A model generated the notes under the pieces. It saw only the letters and a list, made by a program, of their open reading frames with translations. It was not told where the DNA came from and did not search any database. 64,000 bases of DNA from Cyprinodon diabolis (taxonomy: Eukaryota > Chordata > Actinopteri > Cyprinodontiformes > Cyprinodontidae): NCBI GenBank assembly GCA_030533445.1, contig CM060069.1, forward strand, positions 6,672,924 through 6,736,923, given 5' to 3'. A program made the translations under genes and the position numbers. The stretch's first letter is position 1. Each line of letters begins with the position of its first letter. This document shows positions 55,156 through 64,000 of the stretch, one piece after another.

Positions 55156-55916
55156 TGAATTCAGCCATCTCTCATCAACTTGAAGCTTTCTAAACACAAT
55201 CCTGGACATTAGAAGATAAAATGCTTTGCAGTAGCAGCAAACTGATTAAAAATGTAAATGTCCGTGTTCATCTACAAGCAAATTGATTTAATCCTCATTT
55301 TCCTTTATATAAACAGTGAAGCTAACGTTAGCTTAGCTAGATGCAAATATAACTTTAATCATTTTAGAGCATTGCTTTCAGGATGCATTCATCACAGAGT
55401 TAAAACTCGTTCATTTAATGATGACTTTATTTAACCTATTTTTAAGCCTTTAACAGAGCAGCCATTAGCCTGAAGATTTAGATGTCTGAGTAAAAACCTT
55501 CAGTAACTTGGTGCATGTTTAGGAAAACGATCCCAGCTGTCGGTTTTAGAGTGAAGCACAGATCTCTTGTAATTTGGTTGCACTGATGTCTTCTAGCTAC
55601 AGATGGGAACCAGCTCCTTTTGTTACATGGAGCAGCTCTAGCAAACAAATCTACGCCTCGTTCAGCTCCTCTCATCCCCCGCCTCCAGACTGACTGACGG
55701 TTGTGCTTATGTTTGAAATGCTGGCCCATGGAGTCGGTAGCTGTTAGGCTCTGTTTTTTTTCCTTCTCTCACCATGTTCCTTCATGCACCTCTTCACTGC
55801 ACTGAAAGGACTTCAGAGTACAGTAGGACACTTAAAGACAAACAAAAACACTGGTATGCACGCGCTCACACTCCAGAGTGGGTGCAAACGGGAGGGGGGC
55901 GGCCAGCCTCTTCATG
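55156..55916 (-). other. zmiz1: Proximal 3' UTR of zmiz1 (inferred)
   Basis: Directly downstream of the zmiz1 stop codon on the minus strand. An AATAAA (plus TTTATT) is at 55427-55432. No transposon was identified between it and the stop. Confidence 0.45.
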
Positions 55917-56024
55917 TCAGTTGTTCTCAAACAATGCTAGCAGGTCGTCGTTGCTGTTGTTCGGGAGGTCGGGGGGTCCCAGGTAAGACAGCAGCTCATC
56001 TGGGTTGGTCAGCTCAGGAAGGAG
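55917..56024 (-). CDS. zmiz1: zmiz1 last coding exon
   Basis: The 108-bp exon encodes 35 residues and a [21 protein letters not shown], then [17 protein letters not shown]. This is almost identical to the recalled human ZMIZ1 C-terminus ([19 protein letters not shown]...NDDLLSLFENN), an acidic, Leu-rich activation-type tail. ZMIZ1 is a nuclear coactivator of the PIAS-like SP-RING family that works with androgen receptor, SMAD and Notch complexes. Acceptor TTTGTCCTCCAG is at the upstream side, and the exon starts in phase 0, fitting the exon at 61751. The rest of the gene, including the SP-RING, lies beyond the right edge of the window. Confidence 0.95.
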   Translation of the reverse strand, partial: LLPELTNPDELLSYLGPPDLPNNSNDDLLALFENN

Positions 56025-56090
56025 CTGGAGGACAAACAGAAACCAGGTGGAGTTAATGGAGCTGCTTTACCATACTACACATTAGCAACA

Positions 56091-59000
56091 TTTCTATTGG
56101 TCCTCAGGAACATTAGCAACATTTCTATTGGTCCGCAGCAACATTAGAAACATTTCTATTGGTCCTCAGGAACATTAGCAATATTTCTATTGGGCCGCAG
56201 GAACGTTTGCAACATTTCCATAGAGCCGCAGGAACAATAGTAACATTTCTATTGGGCCGCAGGAACGTTAGAAACATTTCTACTGGGCCGCAAGAACTTT
56301 CGCAACATTTCTATTGGTCCGCAGGAACAATAGTAACATTTCTATTGGGCCGCAGGAACGTTAGCAAGATTTCTACTGGTCCTCAGGAACAATAGCAACA
56401 TTTGTATTGGGCCGCAGGAACGTTAGCAACATTTCTACTGGTCCTCAGGAACATTAGCAACATTTCTATTGGTCCTCAGGAACATTAGCAACATTTCTAT
56501 TGGTCCTCAGGAACATTAGCAACATTTCTATTGGTCCTCAGGAACATTAGCAACATTTCTATTGGTCCTCAGGAATATTAGCAACATTTCTATTGGTCCT
56601 CAGGAACATTAGCAACATTTCTTTTGGTCCTCAGGAATATTAGCAACATTTCTATTGGGGCGCAGGAACCTTAGAAACATTTCTATTGGTCCTCAGGAAC
56701 ATTAGAAACATTTCTATTGGTCCTCAGGAACATTAGCAAAATTTCTATTGATCCGCAGCAACGTTAGAAACATTTCTATTGGGCCGCAGGAACTTTAGAA
56801 ACATTTCTATTGGGCCGCAGGAACATTAGCAACATTTCTATTGGGCCGCAGGAACATTAGCAACATTTCTATTGGGCCGCAGGAACATTAGCAACATTTC
56901 TATTGGTCCTCAGGAACATTAGCAACATTTCTATTGGTCCTCAGGAACGTTTGCAACATTTCTATTGGGCCGCAGGAACGTTAGAAACATTTCTATTGGG
57001 CCGCAGGAACAATAGCAACATTTCTATTGGTCCTCAGGAACATTAGCAACATTTCTATTGGTCCTCAGGAACATTAGCAACTTTTCTATTGGTCCTCAGG
57101 AACGTTTGCAACATTTCTATTGGTCCGCAGGAACGTTAGCAACATTTCTATTGGTCCGCATGAACGTTAGCAACATTTCTATTGGTCTGCAGGAACGTTA
57201 GCAACATTTCTATTGGTCCACAGGAACATTAGCAACATTTCTATTGGTCCGCATGAACGTTAGCGACATTTCTATTGGTCCGCAGCAACATTAGAAACAT
57301 TTCTATTGGTCCTAAGGAACATTAGCAACATTTCTATTGGGCCGCAGGAACGTTTGCAACATTTCTATTGATCTGCAGCAACGTTAGAAACATTTCTATT
57401 GGGTCGCAGGAACTTTAGAAACATTTCTATTGGGCCGCAGGAACATTAGCAACATTTCTATTGGTCCTCAGGAACATTAGCAACATTTCTATTGGTCCTC
57501 AGGAACGTTTGCAACATTTCTATTGGGCCGCAGGAACGTTAGAAACATTTCTATTGGGCCGCAGGAACAATAGCAACATTTCTATTGGTCCTCAGGAACA
57601 TTAGCAACATTTCTATTGGTCCTCAGGAACATTAGCAACATTTCTATTGGTCCTCAGGAACGTTTGCAACATTTTTATTGGTCCGCAGGAACGTTAGAAA
57701 CATTTCTATTGGGCCGCATGAACGTTAGCAACATTTCTATTGGTCTGCAGGAACGTTAGCAACATTTCTATTGGTCCACAGGAACATTAACAACATTTCT
57801 ATTGGTCCGCATGAACGTTAGCGACATTTCTATTGGTCTGCAGGAACGTTGACAACATTTCTATTGGTCTGCAGGAACATCAGCAACATTTCTATTGGTC
57901 CGCAGGAATGTTGGCAACATCTCTATTGGTCTGCAGGAATGTTGGCAACATTTCTATTGGTCTGCAGGAACATAAGCAACATTTCTATTGGTCTGCAGGA
58001 ACGTTAGCAACATTTCTATTGGTCTGCAGGAACATCAGCAACATTTCTATTGGTCCTAAGGAACATTAGCAACATTTCTATTGGGCCGCAGGAACGTTAG
58101 AAACATTTCTATTGATCTGCAGCAACGTTAGAAACATTTCTATTGGGTCGCAGGAACTTTAGAAACATTTCTATTGGTCCTCAGGAACATTAGCAACATT
58201 TCTATTGGTCCTCAGGAACGTTTGCAACATTTCTATTGGGCCGCAGGAACGTTAGAAACATTTCTATTGGGCCGCAGGAACAATAGCAACATTTCTATTG
58301 GTCCTCAGGAACATTAGCAACATTTCTATTGGTCCTCAGGAACATTAGCAACATTTCTATTGGTCCTCAGGAACGTTTGCAACATTTTTATTGGTCCGCA
58401 GGAACGTTAGAAACATTTCTATTGGGCCGCATGAACGTTAGCAACATTTCTATTGGTCTGCAGGAACGTTAGCAACATTTCTATTGGTCCACAGGAACAT
58501 TAACAACATTTCTATTGGTCCGCATGAACGTTAGCGACATTTCTATTGGTCTGCAGGAACGTTGACAACATTTCTATTGGTCTGCAGGAACATCAGCAAC
58601 ATTTCTATTGGTCCGCAGGAATGTTGGCAACATCTCTATTGGTCTGCAGGAATGTTGGCAACATTTCTATTGGTCTGCAGGAACATAAGCAACATTTCTA
58701 TTGGTCTGCAGGAACGTTAGCAACATTTCTATTGGTCTGCAGGAACATCAGCAACATTTCTATTGGTCCTAAGGAACATTAGCAACATTTCTATTGGGCC
58801 GCAGGAACGTTTGCAACATTTCTATTGATCTGCAGCAACGTTAGAAACATTTCTATTGGGTCGCAGGAACTTTAGAAACATTTCTATTGGGCCGCAGGAA
58901 CATTAGCAACATTTCTATTGGTCCGCAGGAATGTTGGCAACATCTCTATTGGTCTGCAGGAATGTTGGCAACATTTCTATTGGTCTGCAGGAACATAAGC

Positions 59001-61226
59001 AACATTTCTATTGGTCTGCAGGAACGTTAGCAACATTTCTATTGGTCTGCAGGAACATCAGCAACATTTCTATTGGGCCGCAGGAACGTTTGCAACATTT
59101 CTATTGATCTGCAGCAACGTTAGAAACATTTCTATTGGGTCGCAGGAACTTTAGAAACATTTCTAATGGGCCGCAGGAACATTAGCAACATTTCTATTGG
59201 TCCTCAGGAACATTAGCAACATTTCTATTGGTCCTCAGGAACGTTTGCAACATTTCTATTGGGCCGCAGGAACGTTAGAAACATTTCTATTGGGCCGCAG
59301 GAACAATAGCAACATTTCTATTGGTCCTCAGGAACATTAGCAACATTTCTATTGGTCCTCAGGAACGTTTGCAACATTTTTATTGGTCCGCAGGAACGTT
59401 AGCAACATTTCTATTGGTCCGCATGAACATTAGCAACATTTCTATTGGTCTGCAGGAACGTTAGCAACATTTCTATTGGTCCACAGGAACATTAACAACA
59501 TTTCTATTGGTCCGCATGAACGTTAGCGACATTTCTATTGGTCTGCAGGAATGTTGACAACATTTCTATTGGTCTGCAGGAACATCAGCAACATTTCTAT
59601 TGGTCAGCAGAAATGTTGGCAACATCTCTATTGGTCTGCAGGAATGTTGGCAACATTTCTATTGGTCTGCAGGAACATAAGCAACATTTCTATTGGTCTG
59701 CAGGAACGTTAGCAACATTTCTATTGGTCTGCAGGAACATCAGCAACATTTCTATTGGTCCGCAGGAACGTTAGCAACATTTCTATGGGTCTGCAGGAAC
59801 ATCAGCAACATTTCTATTGGTCCGCAGGAACGTTAGCAACATTTCTATTGGTCTCTAGGAACATCAGCAACATTTCTATTGGTCTGCAGGAACGTTAGCA
59901 ACATTTCTATTGGTCTGCAGGAACATCAGCAACATTTCTATTGGTCCGCAGGAACGTTAGCAACATTTCTATTGGGCCGCAGGAACGATAGCAACATTTC
60001 TATTGGTCTGCAGGAACATCAGCAACATTTCTATTGGTCTGCAGGAACATCAGCAACATTTCTATTGGTCTGCAGGAACATCAGCAACATTTCTATTGGT
60101 CCGCAGGAACGATAGCAACATTTCTATTGGTCTGCAGGAACATCAGCAACATCTCTATTGGTCTGCAGGAATGTTGGCAACATTTCTATTGGTCTGCAGG
60201 AAAGATAGCAACATTTCAATTGGTCCGCAGGAACGTTAGCAACATTTCTATTGGTCCACAGGAACGTTAGCAACATTTCTATTGGTCTGCAGGAACATCA
60301 GCAACATTTCTATTGGTCCGCAGGAACGATAGCAACATTTCTATTAGTCCACAGGAACGTTAGCAACATTTCTATTTGTCCACAGGAACATCAGCAACAT
60401 TTCTATTGGTCTGCAGGAACATCAGCAACATTTCTATTGGTCCGCAGGAACGATAGCAACATTTCTATTGGTCCACAGGAACATCAGCAACATTTCTATT
60501 GGTCCGCAGGAACGATAGCAACATTTCTATTGGTCCGCAGGAACGTTAGCAACATTTCTATTGGTCTGCAGGAACATCAGCAACATTTCTATTGGTCCAC
60601 AGGAACGACAGCAACATTTCTATTGGTCCACAGGAACGTTAGCACCATTTCTATTGGTCCACAGGAACGTTAGCAACATTTCTACTGGTCCACAGGAACG
60701 ATAGCAACATTTCTATTGGTCCACAGGAACGTTAGCAACATTTCTACCGGTCCACAGGAACGTTGGCAACATTTCTACCGGTCCACAGGAACGTTGGCAA
60801 CATTTCTACCGGTCCACAGGAACGTTGGCAACATTTCTATTGGTCTGCAGGAACATTAGCAACATTTCTATTGGTCCGCAGGAACGTTAGCAACATTTCT
60901 ATTGGTCTGCAGGAACATCAGCAACATTTCTATTGGTCCACAGGAACGACAGCAACATTTCTATTGGTCCACAGGAACGTTAGCACCATTTCTATTGGTC
61001 CACAGGAACGTTAGCAACATTTCTACTGGTCCACAGGAACGATAGCAACATTTCTATTGGTCCACAGGAACGTTAGCAACATTTCTACCGGTCCACAGGA
61101 ACGTTGGCAACATTTCTACCGGTCCACAGGAACGTTGGCAACATTTCTACCGGTCCACAGGAACGTTGGCAACATTTCTATTGGTCTGCTGGAACATTAG
61201 CAACATTTCTATTGGTATGCAGGAAC
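56091..61226. repeat. 31-bp minisatellite, about 165 copies, in the last zmiz1 intron
   Basis: The unit is ATTAGCAACATTTCTATTGG plus TCCTCAGGAAC (31 bp), present in tandem across 5.1 kb. Four main variants differ in the segment after ATTGG: TCCTCAGG, GCCGCAGG, TCCACAGG and TCTGCAGG. Blocks rich in one variant occur: TCCTC on the left, TCTGC in the middle, TCCAC at the right. Larger duplications are visible: 57833-58069 recurs at 58546 (713 bp, 23 units) and, with small changes, at 59538 (992 bp, 32 units), and 60763 recurs at 61104 (341 bp, 11 units). Because 31 is not a multiple of three, frames through the array give 31-residue peptide repeats; these are artefacts. Confidence 0.97.
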
Positions 61227-61750
61227 ATACTATTGGTTGTATTAGCATTGGAGCGTAAAGAATGGGATCTGGGAAATGAAATAAAAAATTATGAAAATAT
61301 GAAACAGGATGAAAAAACAATTTAAAGATAAAATCTGTAAAAAAGAAAAGAAAGTTTGAAAAGATAATAATTCAAATATCAAAGTAAAAAAAAAACAAAG
61401 CTTTGAAAATAAATGAACAATTTGAGAGAACAGCAAAGGGCCTCTCAAAACCTTTTTTTTTTAAACACAAAATATGTTCTTTGTATTTCAACCACAATAG
61501 GAAAACTTGAACTCCATAATTCTGCAGGGCATTCCATAGATTGAGCTGGATGATCCAGGTCAGACAAACAACTACTGCTCGTGAGCTTTATTTTCTCACT
61601 GTGAAAAACTTTAGAAAAGTTCCAAGATGAATGAGCAGACATAATAATTCCTCAATTTGAAAGTGCTTAAAAAAAATGTAAATACCCACATTTCTACTGA
61701 TTTTTAACAGAAACTGTTTGTTTGTATTTGATTGTTGGATTTTTACTCAC
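61227..61750. other. Rest of the last zmiz1 intron
   Basis: AT-rich, with A-runs at 61386 and 61452. No element recognised. Confidence 0.5.
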
Positions 61751-61951
61751 ATCTAGAGCGTGATCGGCCCCGTCCCCTCCAGGACCACCCAGACCGAAGG
61801 AGCCTTCCCCCTGCAGCCGCGAGTTCTGTGTAGCTGAGCTACGCTGAGCTAGCGGGCTCCCAGCCTCCCCGAGACTCTGGATGTTATGGACTCCTGATAC
61901 GTGCTGCTGCAGGATGCTGTGGGAGTGTTCAATTCCCCCACTGTGGGCCCC
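61751..61951 (-). CDS. zmiz1: zmiz1 penultimate coding exon
   Basis: A 201-bp exon (67 codons, phase 0 at both ends) with acceptor TTTGCTTTCAG and donor GAT|GTGAGT on the minus strand. It encodes GAHSGGIEHSHSILQQHVSG, VHNIQSLGEAGSPLAQ and GPGGDGADHALD. The final DHALD joins LLPEL of the last exon, as in ZMIZ1 proteins. It is Gly/Ser/Gln-rich and low-complexity, consistent with the disordered C-terminal activation region of this coactivator. No transposon lies within 500 bp on either side except the minisatellite downstream. Confidence 0.92.
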
Positions 61952-62605
61952 CTGAAAGCAAAGATAAGATGACAATAATGATTTCTGCTGCTGATTTTCT
62001 AACCAGCTTCCAGCAAACAACATCCTGCATGATTAAGACTTCAGCTTCGATTTAATAAATGAACTAATGTTCCTGCATGTAAGCATATAATTTATTAGTT
62101 TTAACTGTCACACATTCATCAAAACCAAGGAGGCGGGACTAGAGCTGTTCTCATTCAAATCCTGACGTCTGATTGGCTGCTTTTAACTGACCGTGGTAAG
62201 AAATCGTCTTCCTGGTTTTCTTTCACTCTGTTGCTATTTTTTCTAGAAAAGTTGCAAATACCTTTCTAAATCATGTTGGGATTAATTAATAGGACATTGT
62301 GTGAACAATTCAAGCTTCTATATTTATAGCTTGGTCTATAAAATCTTAACAAGAAGGTTTCAGCTTGCATTAATGGGCGGAGCTAGCTTTGATTCTGCAC
62401 TCACATCTTTACTTGTTAAAGAGGTTTTAAAATCCTTTAAACCAATTATTTTCTTTAAGCCAATAATTTGTCAGTTTGTTCCAAATGATATTTTAAAAAA
62501 TACTTCTGACCAAAAAAAAGTTAAACATTTGGGAAAAAACCCTCTAAAATAATTTGTTTTTTGTTTCTATACTTTTGTCCAAAGAGAGCTTCGAATGTGT
62601 CCAAC
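61952..62605. other. zmiz1 intron
   Basis: 653 bp of AT-rich intron. No repeat ends recognised. Confidence 0.6.
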
Positions 62606-62727
62606 CTGCTCAGACTGGTAGGGGAGGGGAGCCGGCGGTCCAGCGGATGTGTACTCTCCGAGCGTTGGGGTCCCAGGAGTGTTGGGGAAATCTGTAAATC
62701 CAGTTTGGCCGGAGAATCCCTGGCTTC
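62606..62727 (-). CDS. zmiz1: zmiz1 third-last coding exon
   Basis: A 122-bp exon with acceptor CACTCTGGCAG and donor CAG|GTTGGA. It starts with two bases of a codon (GA), then encodes SQGFSGQTGFTDFPNTPGTP, TLGEYTSAGPPAPLPYQSEQ. The Pro/Gly/Thr-rich composition and NTPGTPTLGEY block fit the C-terminal region of ZMIZ1. The donor GTTGGA is weaker than the others, but the phase (0) matches the next exon. The upstream exon carrying the first base of the shared codon is beyond the window. Confidence 0.85.
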
Positions 62728-62944
62728 CTGCCAGAGTGAAATAGAGCAAACATTATGTTGGGCTTCACAAGCAATTGGATGAATCAACATGGAATAGATT
62801 GGAACAGGATGCAAGTTTGATTTCCAGACTGAGACCCCTGCTGGCTCACTATAAAGCCTCAAGACCCTCACTTCCCCCTCTTTTACCCCAGAGATCGGTT
62901 GTACAATTAGGCCTTACAAGTGGGAACATGCTAACATGCTATTA

Positions 62945-63240
62945 CAACTACCCTTTTAAAACCGTGCTGAGATCGGTCCGAGCACGCTAACCGAGATAAC
63001 TGTTGAGAGTAAATGATCCGCACAACTGAACTGGACCGTACCAGACACAACCGAACCGCGCTAACATGGTAGTAGTTCATAAGTAGGTTTTGGTTCAGTT
63101 CTGGCTCGGTTCTCAGATAACAAAGAGCGCATGAGCAGACCGCATCATCTCCTTACAGTCAGCCACTGTAATCATAAAACTTCAGACATTCATAAAAAAC
63201 TACCTTCCCTACTGTGCCACACTATTTCCAGTGATGATTC
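62945..63240. mobile_element. MITE with CCATTTACAC-type body, copy 2 (ends lost)
   Basis: GCTAACCGAGATAACTGTTG, ACCAGACACAACCGAACCGC, GGTTCTCAGATAACAAAGAG and TTTCCAGTGATGATTCTG match 34529-34911 in order. Terminal repeats are not recognisable here. Confidence 0.65.
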
Positions 63241-63254
63241 TGCTTTGCAGTCTG

Positions 63255-63500
63255 GTGAACCTTAACTCCTGTTGTTTTTTCCTCCGTCTGTAAGCCCTGA
63301 TTAGACTATTGTTTGTCGTATCCACCTTCCTGTTAAAAGGGAGTTTTTCCTCTCCACTGTCGCTACAAGCATGCTTAGTGTGAGGGATTGCCTTCGAGTC
63401 AATAAGTCAATGCATCAACTGGTTTTCCTTAGATAGTAGACTGTATGATCTGGTGAACTGTAAAGTGCGTTGACCTGAGGTGTTGTGAATTGGCGTTATA
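63255..63500 (+). repeat. L2-type LINE/SINE 3' tail
   Basis: CTTCCTGTTAAAAGGGAGTT, TTTCCTCTCCACTGTCGCTA, GGTTTTCCTTAGATAG and GAATTGGCGTTATATAAATA are the hallmark words of a very common fish repeat tail. Confidence 0.85.
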
Positions 63501-63751
63501 TAAATAAACTAAATGGAATGTTACGGGCGCCGCCATATTGATTTGCTTGTTTTCCTCTAGAGAGCAGTAGTACCGTAGATCAACAGAGGTACCAGGTCAC
63601 GGACAGACCTGGTACCTCTCAGATGTCCCTGCCAGATGATATTTCATCATTTTTCACTCATTTCATTCATTCAAACAGCAGGAACTGATAGTAATCACAT
63701 GCTAACTGCATGCTAACATGTCCTAAGCCTTTGTAGCTAAAATGAAGAAAA

Positions 63752-63754
<3 letters not shown>

Positions 63755-63794
<40 letters not shown>
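63755..63794. repeat. TA microsatellite
   Basis: About 40 bp of (TA)n in the zmiz1 intron near the window edge. Confidence 0.9.
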
Positions 63795-63798
<4 letters not shown>

Positions 63799-64000
63799 GG
63801 CTTACCTCCACTTCTGGCCTCAGAGCCTCCAAATTTGTTAATACTTCAGGAATAATCCAATGCTTAGAATTGTTAATCTCATTGGTTAATTATTTTCTGA
63901 TATTTGGAGCCAATATAAAAGAAGCCATCTTTGTTCTGATGAGGTGAGCTACTCCAAGCCAACCTGACCGTCTATATAGTTAATAAAAGGTGCGAGTGCG

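Larger units (their letters stand above)
62728..64000. other. zmiz1 intron to the window edge
   Basis: Contains a MITE copy (62945-63240), an L2/SINE-type tail (63255-63500) and a TA microsatellite (63755-63794). No further exon was supported. Confidence 0.55.

Noticed and set aside
57833..61014. Repetitive open frames such as MVCRNVDNISIGLQEH... across the zmiz1 intron array
   Set aside because: They are translations of the 31-bp minisatellite read through all three frames; the peptide period of 31 residues follows from the DNA period, with no independent coding sign.
63814..63860. Possible zmiz1 exon ending in a GGAG|GTAAGC donor on the minus strand
   Set aside because: The donor is good but the preceding sequence is AT-rich, has no clear acceptor and does not encode ZMIZ1-like residues.
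1..64000. CRISPR arrays, operons or riboswitches
   Set aside because: The tandem arrays lack spacers, and the sequence is vertebrate with spliced genes; none of these features applies.

Overview
The window reads as nuclear DNA of a spiny-rayed (percomorph-like) teleost fish. The supporting signs are introns with canonical GT/AG sites, three vertebrate genes, and a dense, nested load of typical fish transposons: L2, Rex1-like, L1 and Rex6-like LINEs, a sushi/Tf1-type Ty3-gypsy element, many hAT elements, a Tc1 element and TTAA-flanked MITEs. The species cannot be fixed from sequence alone.

Three host genes are supported. (1) dusp26-like, plus strand: coding exons 4821-4999, 16415-16626 and 20710-20915. 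They splice in frame to 198 codons of an atypical dual-specificity phosphatase with an intact HC-x5-R-S active site, and a probable 5' non-coding exon ends at 4659. (2) A cyclophilin-type peptidyl-prolyl isomerase, minus strand: exons 47207-47275, 44403-44433, 33719-33807, 33470-33642 and 33264-33399. They make exactly 165 codons, and the three internal exons (31, 89 and 173 bp) have the sizes known for vertebrate cyclophilin A. (3) The 3' end of zmiz1, minus strand: exons 62606-62727, 61751-61951 and 55917-56024. The order zmiz1 then cyclophilin on the same strand matches human ZMIZ1-PPIF, so the cyclophilin may be the positional ppif orthologue even though no mitochondrial presequence is visible.

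Layout. 1-2600: two decayed LINEs meeting end to end. 2600-4400: repeats upstream of dusp26. 5000-16414: dusp26 intron 1, a nest of hATs, solo LTRs and TIR elements, several with exact target-site duplications. 16627-20709: dusp26 intron 2 with dispersed and tandem repeats. 20916-33080: intergenic, with an LTR remnant, TTAA MITE, inverted repeats, a Tc1 element with intact transposase (29289-30918) and LINE fragments. 33080-47275: the cyclophilin gene, whose 10.6 kb intron 2 carries a 5.4 kb Ty3-gypsy provirus-like element (37663-43069) inserted into a RecQ-like helicase ORF fragment, plus a 5'-truncated L1. 47276-55916: intergenic, with hAT and TTAA MITEs and another TIR element. 56025-61750: the last zmiz1 intron, almost filled by about 165 copies of a 31-bp minisatellite that repeats an inverted CCAAT box (ATTGG).

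The three host genes have no evident joint pathway (phosphatase, prolyl isomerase, SUMO-ligase-type coactivator). What they share is intron growth by transposons while exon reading frames stay intact. I found no rRNA, tRNA, CRISPR or bacterial-type system.
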